The notes under the pieces are model-generated. The model was not told the origin of the DNA, did no database searches, and was given only the letters and a program-made list of their open reading frames with translations. A program made the position numbers and the translations under genes. This document shows positions 29,562 to 38,975 of a DNA stretch of 64,000 nucleotides, one piece after another. This DNA is from Qipengyuania gaetbuli (GTDB taxonomy: Bacteria; Pseudomonadota; Alphaproteobacteria; Sphingomonadales; Sphingomonadaceae): assembly GCF_020171365.1 (NCBI RefSeq), contig NZ_JAIUZO010000002.1, positions 1,954,001-2,018,000 on the forward strand, written 5' to 3'. Each line of letters starts with the position of its first letter. The first letter of the stretch is position 1.

Positions 29562-30853
29562 TCACCTCGCCTGCCTGGAAGGACAAGAGATACGCGGTGC
29601 TCGGCCTCGCGCGGTCCGGGCGGGCGACGGTCGAAGCGCTGCTCGCCGCCGGAGCCGACGTGCTGGTGTGGGACGACCGCGCCGAGGCACGCGAGCCCTA
29701 TGCCGGACGCTGCGCCATCGGCGACCCGCTGGAAGCGGACCTCACCGGCTACGCGGGCGTGGTCGTCAGCCCCGGCGTTCCGCTCAATACGCACCCGATC
29801 AAGCCGCATGCGGACAGCTTCGGCGTGCCGGTAATCGGCGATATCGAGCTTTTCGCGCAGGCGCGGGGTGACCTGCCGCTGCACCGTGTCGTCGGCATCA
29901 CCGGCACCAACGGCAAGTCGACCACGACTGCGCTGGTCCACCACATCCTCAAGACCGCAGGCGTGCCGACCACCATGGGCGGCAATATCGGCCTGCCGAT
30001 CCTGGAGCAGGAGCCGCTGCCCAAGGGCGGCGTCTATGTGCTGGAGCTGTCGAGCTACCAGATCGACCTGACCTATTCCCTCGATTGCGATGTGGCTGTG
30101 CTGCTCAACGTCACGCCGGACCATCTCGACCGGTACGACGGGTTCGAGGCCTATCGCGCATCGAAGCTGCGCCTGTTCGCCATGCAGTCGGATGGGCATA
30201 CCGGCGTCGATGCCAGCTGCGATCCGGACATTGCCGAGGCGATGAGGCAGATCGACGGGCCCGGAGAAGTGACCACGCTTTCGGCTGGGGCGAAGGACAG
30301 CGCGTTTCTCGACCTCGATGATGCCCCTTCGCTGCAAGGTCCGCACAATGCGCAGAATGCCTATGCGGCATGGGCCGTCGCCTTCGACCTTGGCGTCGAC
30401 CGACCGACGGTGAATGCTGCGCTCGCCAGTTTCCGCGGCCTCGCCCACCGGATGGAGCGGGTCGCCGAAATCGCGGGCGTCGCCTATGTCAACGACAGCA
30501 AGGGCACCAACACTGCCGCCTCTGCACCGGCGCTGGCCGCGTTCGACAATATCCACTGGATCCTCGGCGGACTCGCCAAGGAACCGGGGCTGGGCGAGTG
30601 CGAGGCCGAACTGGGCCATGTGAAAGCCGCCTACACTATCGGCAAGGCCGGACCCGACTTCGCCGCCCTCCTCGAAGGCCGCGTTCCGGTGGAGCAGTGT
30701 GCGACGCTCGACCGCGCGGTGAGCGCTGCCGCCGCAAAGGCAAGGACGGGCGACACCGTCCTGCTCTCACCTGCCTGCGCCAGCTTCGACCAGTACCGCG
30801 ATTTCGAAGCGCGCGGCGACCATTTCCGCGAACTGGTGGAGGGCCTGAAATGA
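29558..30853 (+). CDS. murD: UDP-MurNAc-L-alanine:D-glutamate ligase
   Basis: 431 residues. N-terminal Rossmann-like [19 protein letters not shown] loop [15 protein letters not shown] near residue 113, then [22 protein letters not shown] (quoted in part; VNDSKGTN is the MurD hallmark) and a C-terminal [20 protein letters not shown]. It adds D-Glu to UDP-MurNAc-L-Ala in the cytosol. Overlaps mraY and ftsW by four bases each. Confidence 0.97.
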   Translation: MITSPAWKDKRYAVLGLARSGRATVEALLAAGADVLVWDDRAEAREPYAGRCAIGDPLEADLTGYAGVVVSPGVPLNTHPIKPHADSFGVPVIGDIELFAQARGDLPLHRVVGITGTNGKSTTTALVHHILKTAGVPTTMGGNIGLPILEQEPLPKGGVYVLELSSYQIDLTYSLDCDVAVLLNVTPDHLDRYDGFEAYRASKLRLFAMQSDGHTGVDASCDPDIAEAMRQIDGPGEVTTLSAGAKDSAFLDLDDAPSLQGPHNAQNAYAAWAVAFDLGVDRPTVNAALASFRGLAHRMERVAEIAGVAYVNDSKGTNTAASAPALAAFDNIHWILGGLAKEPGLGECEAELGHVKAAYTIGKAGPDFAALLEGRVPVEQCATLDRAVSAAAAKARTGDTVLLSPACASFDQYRDFEARGDHFRELVEGLK

Positions 30854-32118
30854 GCACCATGCAGCCCTTCGTCCCCGGCGCGAAACGCAAGCCTGCGCAT
30901 ATGCCTGCGGGCAAGCTGTCGCGCTGGAGCGAACTGAAGATCTGGTGGCGCGAGATCGACCGCGCGCTGCTGGGCCTCGTGCTGCTGATGATGACGCTTG
31001 GCACGATTGCGGTTGCTGCGGCCAGTCCCGCAAGTGCGGACCGCCTGTCGACCTCGGCGACCTCGCTCGACCCGCTGTACTTCTTCTACCGCCACCTCGC
31101 CTGGCAGGCGATCGCGCTGGCGGTGCTGCTGGGCGTGTCCATGCTCAGCCGCGAGAACGCGCGGCGCCTTGCCCTGCTGCTGGGTGCAGCCATGCTCGCG
31201 CTGCTGTTCGTCGTCCCCTTCATCGGGGTGGAGATCAACGGTGCGCGGCGCTGGATCTGGCTCGGCATGCAGTTCCAGCCGTCCGAATTCCTGAAGCCCG
31301 CCTTCGCCGTGGGGATGGCGTGGATCCTTGCTTGGCGGATGCGCGATCCGAACCTGCCGGTGCTCGGCATATCCACCGCGCTCACGGGCCTCATCTTCTG
31401 CCTGCTGATGCTGCAGCCGAACTTCGGCGAGGCGATCCTGTTTGCCGGGATGTGGCTGGTGATGATCCTGGTCGCGGGCATTCCGGTAAAGCGCCTCGGC
31501 GCGGTCATCGGCGGCGGCATCGTCGGCATCACCGCGACCTATTTCCTCTACGACAACGCGCGCCACCGTATCGATTCCTTCTTCGGCGGCGGTACGGCGT
31601 ATGACCAGGTCGACCTTGCCAGCCGCACGCTGCTGGCTGGCGGGTGGACCGGCGCGGGCTACGGCCTTGGCATCCGCAAGATGAGCCTGCCCGAAGCGCA
31701 TACCGACTACATCTTCTCGGTCATCGGCGAGGAATTCGGCCTGATCGCCTGCGCGGTGATCGTCCTGCTCTATCTCGGCATGGTCATTCGCGTGCTGATG
31801 CGCCTGATCGACGAGGACGACCTTTTCGCGCTGCTGGCGGGCACCGGCCTTGCCGCGCTGCTGGGCGGGCAGGCTTTCATCAACATCCTCGTGAACCTGC
31901 AGCTCTTCCCGTCGAAGGGCATGACGCTGCCGCTCATCAGCTATGGCGGTTCGTCCACCATCGCCGTGTGCTTCGGCATCGGCCTGCTCATCGCGATTAC
32001 GCGGCGTAATCCGTTCCTGAAAAGGTCGACCCGGGGGCTTGGCGACCTGCTCGGATTAGGGCAGGCGGAACCGATGGATACCAAACAGGTGCGTGTGACG
32101 CGCGATATCTACCAATGA
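30850..32118 (+). CDS. ftsW: Septal peptidoglycan glycosyltransferase FtsW
   Basis: 422 residues from ATG 30850, the one overlapping the murD stop; the frame is open far upstream but only as a shadow of murD. SEDS family with about ten membrane helices. Conserved stretches: GARRWIWLGMQFQPSEFLKP, the large periplasmic loop with YQVDLASRTLL-like DQVDLASRTLLAGGWTGAG, LPEAHTDYIFSVIGEEFG, and GMTLPLISYGGSS. It polymerises lipid II together with FtsI. Basic tail KRSTRGLGDLLGLG at the C-terminus. Confidence 0.97.
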   Translation: MSTMQPFVPGAKRKPAHMPAGKLSRWSELKIWWREIDRALLGLVLLMMTLGTIAVAAASPASADRLSTSATSLDPLYFFYRHLAWQAIALAVLLGVSMLSRENARRLALLLGAAMLALLFVVPFIGVEINGARRWIWLGMQFQPSEFLKPAFAVGMAWILAWRMRDPNLPVLGISTALTGLIFCLLMLQPNFGEAILFAGMWLVMILVAGIPVKRLGAVIGGGIVGITATYFLYDNARHRIDSFFGGGTAYDQVDLASRTLLAGGWTGAGYGLGIRKMSLPEAHTDYIFSVIGEEFGLIACAVIVLLYLGMVIRVLMRLIDEDDLFALLAGTGLAALLGGQAFINILVNLQLFPSKGMTLPLISYGGSSTIAVCFGIGLLIAITRRNPFLKRSTRGLGDLLGLGQAEPMDTKQVRVTRDIYQ

Positions 32119-33311
32119 GTGCTTCCAACCGACATTACGTGCTTGCTGCCGGCGGGACCGGCGGCCACCTGCTGCCCGCTTTCGCCCTTGCTGCCGAACT
32201 CGACCGGCGCGGCCATCACGTCGCGCTGATCACCGACGAGCGCGGGGCGGAGATTCCCGGCAAGCCCGATTTCATGCCCGCCCATGTCCTGCCCGCAGGC
32301 CGGTTCGGCAAGAACCCGTTGCACTGGCTGAAGGGCGCACGCGCCGTTGCGCAGGGCCGCAGCATGGCGCTGCGCCTTTACGACAGCTTCCAGCCGAGCG
32401 CGGTCGTGGGCTTCGGGGGCTATCCCTCGCTTCCCGCGATCCTCGCCTCGACGTCGGCGGGCATCCCCACCGTGGTGCACGAACAGAATGCCGTGCTGGG
32501 CCGCGTGAACCGCCTGCTGTCGGGCCGGGTGGACGCCATCGCCACGGCCTATCCCGATGTGCAGCGCCTCAAGCCCAAGCACGAGGGCAAGGTCCACCTC
32601 GTCGGCAATCCGGTGCGCGCAGGCGTGCTGTCGCTGCGTGACGAGCCGTTTCCTGCATTCGGCGAAGACGGCCTGCTGCGTGTCCTCGTGACCGGCGGCA
32701 GCCAGGGCGCGCGCGTGCTGTCCGAAATCGTGCCCGACGGGCTTGCCATGCTGCCCCCTGCCATCCGCGACCGGCTGCAGGTGACCCAGCAGTGCCGCGC
32801 CGAAGACCTCGACAATGTGCGCGAACGCTATCGCAGCCACGGCATTCCGGCCGAACTCGCCACCTATTTCGAGGATATGGCCAGCCGCCTTGCCGATGCG
32901 CACCTGTTCATCGGCCGCGCGGGTGCCTCGACCATTGCCGAGCTCACCGCCGTGGGCCGGCCCGCGATCCTCGTCCCGCTGCCCATCGCGACAGACGACC
33001 ACCAGGCTGCCAACACGCGCGAGATGGTGAAGGCGGGCGGCGCGCGCATGATCCGGCAGGAGCGCTTCGAGGCGAAGGAACTCGCCAAGCAGATCCGCGT
33101 GCTGGCGGACGATCCCAAGGGCCTCGCCAATGCCGCCCATGCAGCGTGGAACTGCGGCAGGCCCAAGGCGGTGGAAGACCTCGCCGACCTCGTCGAAAGC
33201 TTCGGCGGGGCGGACATGATGGACGTCATCCGCGTCGGCGGAAACAATGCCCGCGGGGCGTCGCAGGGTATCCCGGCGGGGCAGGGCGCGAACCGGGAGA
33301 TGGCCGAATGA
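32115..33311 (+). CDS. murG: Lipid II synthase MurG (UDP-GlcNAc transferase)
   Basis: 398 residues. GT28 glycosyltransferase with the N-terminal loop [16 protein letters not shown], acceptor block [28 protein letters not shown], second glycine loop [13 protein letters not shown], and donor-binding [23 protein letters not shown] (quoted in part; [11 protein letters not shown]). It converts lipid I to lipid II on the inner face of the inner membrane. The C-terminus is about 30 residues longer than E. coli MurG. Overlaps ftsW and murC by four bases. Confidence 0.97.
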   Translation: MSASNRHYVLAAGGTGGHLLPAFALAAELDRRGHHVALITDERGAEIPGKPDFMPAHVLPAGRFGKNPLHWLKGARAVAQGRSMALRLYDSFQPSAVVGFGGYPSLPAILASTSAGIPTVVHEQNAVLGRVNRLLSGRVDAIATAYPDVQRLKPKHEGKVHLVGNPVRAGVLSLRDEPFPAFGEDGLLRVLVTGGSQGARVLSEIVPDGLAMLPPAIRDRLQVTQQCRAEDLDNVRERYRSHGIPAELATYFEDMASRLADAHLFIGRAGASTIAELTAVGRPAILVPLPIATDDHQAANTREMVKAGGARMIRQERFEAKELAKQIRVLADDPKGLANAAHAAWNCGRPKAVEDLADLVESFGGADMMDVIRVGGNNARGASQGIPAGQGANREMAE

Positions 33312-34729
33312 AGGGCGTACCAACCGACATCGGCACAATCCATTTCGTCGGTATCGGCGGCATCGGCATGTCGGGCATCGCGGAAGTGATGAACAACCTC
33401 GGCTACACGGTGCAAGGCTCCGACATCAACGAAAGCCCGGTGGTCGAACGCCTTCGCGAACAGGGCATCGCGGTGAAGATCGGGCACCAGCCCGAAAACG
33501 TCGAAGGCGCGGCCGTGGTCGTCACCTCGACCGCCGTGCGCCGGACCAATCCCGAAGTCGCCCATGCGCTGGAAAACCGCATCCCCGTGGTGCGCCGCGC
33601 CGAAATGCTCGCCGAACTCATGCGCCTCAAGTCGACCATCGCGGTCGCGGGCACGCACGGCAAGACGACCACGACCAGCATGATCGCGGCCCTGCTCGAT
33701 GCGGGCAATATCGATCCGACCGTCATCAATGGCGGCATCATCGAGCAATACGGCTCCAACGCACGCCTCGGCGACAGCGACTGGATGGTGGTCGAGGCGG
33801 ACGAGAGCGACGGCAGCTTCCTCCGGCTCGACGGGACGATCGCGGTCGTCACCAATATCGATCCCGAGCATCTCGACCATTACGGCGATTTCGACGGGGT
33901 GAAGGACGCCTTCGTGGAATTCATCCACAACGTGCCCTTCTACGGCGCGGCTGTGATGTGCATCGACCACCCGGAAGTGCAGGCCGTGACTGCAAAGGTC
34001 CGCGACCGCCGCGTGATCACTTACGGTTTCAGCCTCCAGGCCGACATCTGCGGCGTCAACGTACAACCGCACGAGGGCGGAAACCGCTTCGACGTCATCG
34101 TCCGCCAGCGCGGCGAGGAGGACCGCCGGATCCAGAACGTGGCCCTGCCTATGCCGGGCCGCCACAACGTGCAGAACGCGCTCGCCGCGATTGCGGTCGC
34201 CATCGAGATGGGCTGCCCCGACGATGTCATCTGCAACGGCTTTTCCAGCTTCGGCGGCGTGCGCCGGCGTTTCACCAAGGTCGGCGAAGTTGCCACGCGC
34301 GACGGCAAGGCGACCGTCATCGACGATTACGGTCATCACCCGGTCGAGATCCGCGCCGTGCTGGGCGCTGCGCGCGAGGCGACGGGCAACCGCGTGATCG
34401 CGGTGATGCAGCCGCATCGCTACACCCGCCTGCGCGACCTGATGGACGACTTCCAGAGCGCCTTTAACGAGGCCGACCTCGTCTACATCACGCCTGTCTA
34501 TGCTGCGGGCGAAGACCCGATCCCCGGCGTCGATGCCGAAGCGCTTGCCGCCGGCATCAAGTCGCGCGGCCACCGTTCCGTCGCCACGGTGACCGACCGT
34601 GACGATCTCGCCCGGCAACTGGCCGGAGAGGTCCAGCAGGGCGATCTCGTCGTGTGCCTCGGCGCCGGCGACATCACGAAATGGGCCGCCGGCCTTGCCG
34701 ACGCGATCGCCAAGGAGCGCGGCGCGTGA
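33308..34729 (+). CDS. murC: UDP-MurNAc:L-alanine ligase
   Basis: 473 residues from ATG 33308. N-terminal [23 protein letters not shown] loop [17 protein letters not shown] near residue 115, [12 protein letters not shown] and [15 protein letters not shown]. First amino-acid ligase of the pathway, using the MurB product. Overlaps murG by four bases and touches the murB ATG by one base. Confidence 0.98.
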   Translation: MKGVPTDIGTIHFVGIGGIGMSGIAEVMNNLGYTVQGSDINESPVVERLREQGIAVKIGHQPENVEGAAVVVTSTAVRRTNPEVAHALENRIPVVRRAEMLAELMRLKSTIAVAGTHGKTTTTSMIAALLDAGNIDPTVINGGIIEQYGSNARLGDSDWMVVEADESDGSFLRLDGTIAVVTNIDPEHLDHYGDFDGVKDAFVEFIHNVPFYGAAVMCIDHPEVQAVTAKVRDRRVITYGFSLQADICGVNVQPHEGGNRFDVIVRQRGEEDRRIQNVALPMPGRHNVQNALAAIAVAIEMGCPDDVICNGFSSFGGVRRRFTKVGEVATRDGKATVIDDYGHHPVEIRAVLGAAREATGNRVIAVMQPHRYTRLRDLMDDFQSAFNEADLVYITPVYAAGEDPIPGVDAEALAAGIKSRGHRSVATVTDRDDLARQLAGEVQQGDLVVCLGAGDITKWAAGLADAIAKERGA

Positions 34730-35691
34730 TGGAGCAGCCCGACGACGTCTTCAACTGGGACAACGGCATGGCACCCGACTGCGAGGTCGAGGGCGGTGGC
34801 GCTACCCCCGTTTCGACGGATGGGCTGCGCGGCAAGCTGACGCCGGATGCCCCGCTTGCAAAGCTGGTGTGGTTCAAGACCGGCGGCAATGCCGACTGGA
34901 TGTTCGAGCCCGAAGACCTCGAGGATTTGCGCCTGTTCCTCGAACGGCTGGAAGGCGAACTTCCGGTGATGGCGCTCGGTCTCGGCTCCAACATGATCGT
35001 GCGCGATGGCGGTGTGCCGGGCGTGGTGATCAAGCTGGGCAAGCCCTTCGCCAAGGTTTCGGTCGACGGGCAGGTCGTGACCTGCGGCGGCGGCGCGCAC
35101 GGCATCCTCGTCGCCAGTGCGGCGCGCGATGCGGGTGTTGCGGGCCTCGAATTCATGCGCGGCATTCCCGGCACCGTGGGCGGCTTCGTGCGCATGAATG
35201 GCGGTGCCTACGGGCGCGAGGTGTCGGACTGCCTGATCGACTGCCAGGTTATCCTGCCCGACGGGGCGCTGGTGACGCTGCCGGCGGCGGACCTCCAATA
35301 TACCTATCGCCATTCCGCCCTGCCCGACGGGGCGGTGGTGGTGTCGGCCCGGTTCCAGGGCACGCCCGGCGATCCGGAAGCCATCGGTGCGGAAATGGAC
35401 CGTATCGCCGATGCACGCGAGGCCAGCCAGCCGCTGCGCACCAAGACCGGCGGGTCCACGTTCAAGAACCCGCCCGGGATGAAGGCGTGGGAACTGGTCG
35501 ACAAGGCCGGTTGCCGCGGTCTCACCATGGGCGGCGCGCAGGTGAGCGAGAAGCACACGAACTTCCTCATCAACACCGGCACGGCCACCAGCGCCGATAT
35601 CGAAGGGCTTGGCGAGGAAGTGCGCCGGCGCGTCTATGAAAACTCGGGCGTCATGCTCGAATGGGAAATCCAGCGGGTTGGAAGGCCCTGA
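34729..35691 (+). CDS. murB: UDP-N-acetylenolpyruvoylglucosamine reductase
   Basis: 320 residues from ATG 34729; a GTG one codon earlier has slightly better spacing to AAGGAG at 34712-34717, so the start is uncertain by one codon. FAD-binding PCMH-type fold: WFKTGGNADWMFEP, GLGSNMIVRDGG, GIPGTVGGFVRMNGGAYG, and the catalytic Ser in KTGGSTFKNP. C-terminal VSEKHTNFLINTGTATSADI is the usual type I/IIa block. An unusual N-terminus of about 35 acidic residues precedes the fold. Confidence 0.96.
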   Translation: MEQPDDVFNWDNGMAPDCEVEGGGATPVSTDGLRGKLTPDAPLAKLVWFKTGGNADWMFEPEDLEDLRLFLERLEGELPVMALGLGSNMIVRDGGVPGVVIKLGKPFAKVSVDGQVVTCGGGAHGILVASAARDAGVAGLEFMRGIPGTVGGFVRMNGGAYGREVSDCLIDCQVILPDGALVTLPAADLQYTYRHSALPDGAVVVSARFQGTPGDPEAIGAEMDRIADAREASQPLRTKTGGSTFKNPPGMKAWELVDKAGCRGLTMGGAQVSEKHTNFLINTGTATSADIEGLGEEVRRRVYENSGVMLEWEIQRVGRP

Positions 35692-35695
35692 TACG

Positions 35696-36661
35696 ATGAG
35701 CATTCTCGAGGCCAAGATCCACGTCGCCGTCCTGATGGGCGGCTGGGCCAATGAACGGCCCGTTTCGCTGATGTCGGGCGAAGGCGTCGCCAAGGCGCTG
35801 GAAGCGCGCGGCCACAAGGTCACACGCATCGACATGGACCGGCAGGTCGCGGCCCGCATTGCCGAGGCTGCTCCCGATGTCGTGTTCAACGCGCTCCACG
35901 GCGTTCCGGGCGAAGACGGCACGGTGCAGGGCATGCTCGACCTGATGGGCGTGACCTATACCCATTCGGGCCTCGTGACCTCGGTCATCGCGATCGACAA
36001 GCAGCTGACCAAACAGGCACTGGTGCCGCATGGCATTCCCATGCCCGGCGGCCGCATCGTGAAGAGCGCAGAGCTGTTCGAGCGCGATCCCTTGCCGCGC
36101 CCCTATGTGCTCAAGCCCGTCAACGAAGGCAGCTCGGTCGGCGTCGCCATCGTCACTGACGAAGGCAATTACGGCAATCCGATTGCGCGCGATGCCAAGG
36201 GACCGTGGCAGGAATTCAAGGAACTGCTCGCCGAACCTTACATCAAGGGGCGCGAGATGACGTCGGCCGTGGTCGATTTCGAGGATGGTCCGCGCGCGCT
36301 TGCGGTCACCGAACTCAAGCCCAAGAGCGGCTTCTACGATTTCGACGCGAAATACACCGACGGCATGACCGACCACGTCTGCCCGGCGGACATTCCCGAC
36401 AATATCCGCGACCTGTGCCTCGAAATCGCGCTCAAGGCACACAAGGTGCTGGGCTGCAAGGGTACCAGCCGGACGGACTTCCGCTGGGACGAGGAACAGG
36501 GCGAGGACGGGCTCTTCGTGCTCGAGACCAACACCCAGCCGGGCATGACCCCGCTCAGCCTCGTGCCTGAACAGGCGCGCCACATCGGCATGGACTATGG
36601 CGAACTGGTGGAAACCATCATCGCCGCAGCCCTGCGCGAGAAGGGGCGGCGCGATGGCTAA
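35696..36661 (+). CDS. ddl: D-alanine:D-alanine ligase
   Basis: 321 residues from ATG 35696. ATP-grasp enzyme with VLMGGWANERPVSLMSG (the EREVSL-type motif, here NERPVSL), FNALHGVPGEDGTVQG, KPVNEGSSVGVAIV and LETNTQPGMTPLSLVPEQA. It supplies D-Ala-D-Ala to MurF. DdlB-type by position between murB and ftsQ. Overlaps ftsQ by eight bases. Confidence 0.97.
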   Translation: MSILEAKIHVAVLMGGWANERPVSLMSGEGVAKALEARGHKVTRIDMDRQVAARIAEAAPDVVFNALHGVPGEDGTVQGMLDLMGVTYTHSGLVTSVIAIDKQLTKQALVPHGIPMPGGRIVKSAELFERDPLPRPYVLKPVNEGSSVGVAIVTDEGNYGNPIARDAKGPWQEFKELLAEPYIKGREMTSAVVDFEDGPRALAVTELKPKSGFYDFDAKYTDGMTDHVCPADIPDNIRDLCLEIALKAHKVLGCKGTSRTDFRWDEEQGEDGLFVLETNTQPGMTPLSLVPEQARHIGMDYGELVETIIAAALREKGRRDG

Positions 36662-37550
36662 GGTCACCCGCAAGCCCACCGGCGTCAGGCGCTCGGCTGC
36701 GGCGCGCAGCCGCAACCAGAAGGCGCGGGCGGCCAAGCGGCATACCAGCGGGATGCTCGACAAGGTGATGGCTGCGCTGCCCTTCACCGAAGAGCAGTGG
36801 AACAAATTCTTCCTCTTCCTGATCGTCGCGGCAGGGCTAGGTATCGCGTGGACGGTGGCAAGCTTTGCCGGCGTTCCCGAACTCGCGCGCGCCGAGCTGG
36901 CGAAATCCGCCAGCCGCGCAGGGTACGAAGTGCGCACCGTGCGCGTCACCGGCGTCGAGCGGATGAGCGAACAGCTCGTCTACCAGAAGGTGCTGGGCGA
37001 AACCGACCGGCCGATGCCGCTCGTCGAGCTGGAGGAAATCCGCGAGCGCCTGCTCGAACTACCGTGGGTCAAGGATGCGCGCGTCTCACGCCAGCTGCCC
37101 AACACGCTGCGCATCGATATCGTCGAGCGCGAGCCGCATGCCGTGCTGGCGAAACCCGACCGGCTTATGCTGGTCGATGACGAGGGGCACGAACTGGAAC
37201 CCGTGTCGGCCGATGCTGCCAAGGGCAAGCTGCTGATCTCCGGCCCGGGCGCGCAGAAGCAGGTCGCCGACCTCGGCCGCCTGCTCGATGCAGCGCCGGC
37301 GCTGAAGCCGCAGATCATTGCCGCCGAATGGGTCGGCAATCGCCGCTGGAACCTCACCTTCCGTACCGGCCAGATGCTGGCGCTTCCCGAAGGCGAGAAG
37401 GGGCCGGCTGCGCTGGTCAAATTTGCCGAAATGGACGGGCGCAACCGGCTGATCGGGGGGCAGGCGGTTGCCATCGACATGCGCGTTCCCGACCGCGCTT
37501 ACCTGCGCTGCAAGGACGGCCCCTGTCCGCGCGGGATGAGCGCGCAGTAA
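36654..37550 (+). CDS. ftsQ: Cell division protein FtsQ
   Basis: 298 residues from ATG 36654. A long basic cytoplasmic tail (KVTRKPTGVRRSAAARSRNQ) precedes one membrane segment at about residues 55-75 (FFLFLIVAAGLGIAWTVASF). The periplasmic part begins with a POTRA domain (YEVRTVRVTGVERMSEQLVY) and then the FtsQ beta domain with LPWVKDARVSRQLPNTLRID. FtsQ scaffolds the FtsL-FtsB pair. Its stop touches the ftsA start (TAATG). Confidence 0.95.
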   Translation: MAKVTRKPTGVRRSAAARSRNQKARAAKRHTSGMLDKVMAALPFTEEQWNKFFLFLIVAAGLGIAWTVASFAGVPELARAELAKSASRAGYEVRTVRVTGVERMSEQLVYQKVLGETDRPMPLVELEEIRERLLELPWVKDARVSRQLPNTLRIDIVEREPHAVLAKPDRLMLVDDEGHELEPVSADAAKGKLLISGPGAQKQVADLGRLLDAAPALKPQIIAAEWVGNRRWNLTFRTGQMLALPEGEKGPAALVKFAEMDGRNRLIGGQAVAIDMRVPDRAYLRCKDGPCPRGMSAQ

Positions 37551-38842
37551 TGGCCACGCAGCTTCCCTTGCCGCGCGTCACCCGCGTCTTCGGCGCAGTG
37601 AACATCGGATCCTTCCGCGTGTCGGCCATGATCATGGGCCAGGCCGAAGACGGCGAGATGGTCGTGCTCGGTTCTTCCCACCGCAAGAGCGAGGGCATCA
37701 AGCGCGGCTATGTCACCGACATGCGCCTCGCCACCCACGCCATCCGCAATGCCGTCGAAAAGGCGGAAGCGAACGCCAATACCTCCGTATCGAGCGTGTG
37801 GATCGGCTGTGCGGGCGCAGGCCTGTCGAGCAAGATTGCCAGCGTCGAAATCGCCATCGGTGGGCGCCGCATCGACGAGGACGATCTCGAACACCTGCTC
37901 TACGCGGCGCGCGACCATATCCAGCCCGACGGGCGCATGGTACTGCACGCGCAGCCGGCCCATTACACGCTCGACGGGGCGCACGGGATTGCCAATCCCA
38001 CAGGCCTCCATGCGGAATCGCTGGGCGTGGATATCCATGTCACGCTGGCCGAAGGCGCGCCGGTGAGGAACCTCATCGAAGCGGTGCAAAGCGCGCATCT
38101 CGATGTCGAAGGCGTGGTCGCCAGCCCGCTTGCCGCGGCCTATGCCTGCCTGTCTGCTGAAGAGCGCGAACTTGGCGTGGCGCTGGTCGAAATCGGCGCG
38201 CAGGTGACCAATGTCTCGGTCCATGCCGGCGGGATGCTGCTGGGCCTGCGATCGATCCCGGTCGGCTCCAACGACATCACCGATGCCATTGCCTCTTCGC
38301 TGGGTATCCGGCGCAGCCAGGCAGAGCGCCTCAAATGCGTTTCGGGATCGGCCATCGCGACGCCGAGCGACCACCGCGAGATGATCCCGGTGAATGCGCC
38401 GGACGAAGAACCCAGCGGCCAGCCTGCGCGAGGCGCGGACGAACATAACCGCATCCCGCGCGCAGAACTGGTGTCGGTCGTCACCGACCGGCTGGGCGCG
38501 ATGACCTCCGAAATCGCCAAGGCTCTCAAGGGGATGGGCTTTTCGGGGAGCAGCGGCGGACAGGTCGTCCTCACCGGCGGCGGGGCGGAACTCCATGGCA
38601 TTGCCGAATTCATGCAGGGTGCGCTCGGCTTGCCCGTGCGGACCGGCAAGCCGCCGGCCTTGCGCGGCCTGCCCGAAGCGCATGCGACGCCCGGTTTCGC
38701 GACGCTGGCGGGCCTGTGCCTCTATGCCTCGGAAGACCCGGTCGACATCCGGTCCATCGGCCCCAGCTACCAGCCCTCGCGGCGCTATTCCGGCCTCGGC
38801 CTGCTCAACCGCGTAGTCCAGGCGGTGAAGGAGTACTTCTGA
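37550..38842 (+). CDS. ftsA: Cell division protein FtsA
   Basis: 430 residues from ATG 37550. Actin-like ATPase that tethers FtsZ to the membrane. N-terminal GAVNIGSFRVSAMIMG is the phosphate-1 region, LGVALVEIGAQVTNVSVHAGG the phosphate-2 region (quoted in part; VEIGAQVTN) and VVLTGGGAELHGIAEF the adenosine site. The C-terminus ends in a membrane-targeting helix, LLNRVVQAVKEYF. About 133 bases of regulatory DNA separate it from ftsZ. Confidence 0.97.
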   Translation: MATQLPLPRVTRVFGAVNIGSFRVSAMIMGQAEDGEMVVLGSSHRKSEGIKRGYVTDMRLATHAIRNAVEKAEANANTSVSSVWIGCAGAGLSSKIASVEIAIGGRRIDEDDLEHLLYAARDHIQPDGRMVLHAQPAHYTLDGAHGIANPTGLHAESLGVDIHVTLAEGAPVRNLIEAVQSAHLDVEGVVASPLAAAYACLSAEERELGVALVEIGAQVTNVSVHAGGMLLGLRSIPVGSNDITDAIASSLGIRRSQAERLKCVSGSAIATPSDHREMIPVNAPDEEPSGQPARGADEHNRIPRAELVSVVTDRLGAMTSEIAKALKGMGFSGSSGGQVVLTGGGAELHGIAEFMQGALGLPVRTGKPPALRGLPEAHATPGFATLAGLCLYASEDPVDIRSIGPSYQPSRRYSGLGLLNRVVQAVKEYF

Positions 38843-38877
38843 TGGTTGAATGCCAAGGTAACACGCGCTTTAGGCCT

Positions 38878-38886
38878 TGTGGATAA
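38878..38886 (-). promoter_or_regulatory. Perfect DnaA box in the ftsA-ftsZ gap
   Basis: TGTGGATAA on the plus strand is TTATCCACA on the minus strand, the strict DnaA consensus. It lies 90 bases before the ftsZ ATG. In Caulobacter, DnaA binds at and activates the ftsZ promoter, so a working site is plausible. Confidence 0.65.
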
Positions 38887-38894
38887 GGCTATTT

Positions 38895-38929
38895 ACCTTT
38901 GGCGCGGCGATTCGCTTTCTGCCAAAGGT
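38895..38929. promoter_or_regulatory. 9-bp inverted repeat flanking a GANTC site before ftsZ
   Basis: ACCTTTGGC (38895-38903) and GCCAAAGGT (38921-38929) are perfect inverted copies separated by 17 bases. The spacer contains GATTC (38909-38913), a CcrM methylation site. A partial third copy, GCCAAGGT, is at about 38852-38859. Together with the DnaA box it looks like a cell-cycle-controlled ftsZ promoter; no clear -35/-10 pair was assigned. Confidence 0.55.
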
Positions 38930-38975
38930 GTGACATAACCGTTTTCAGTCGACTTTTTACTTCGAGGAAAGCTCA

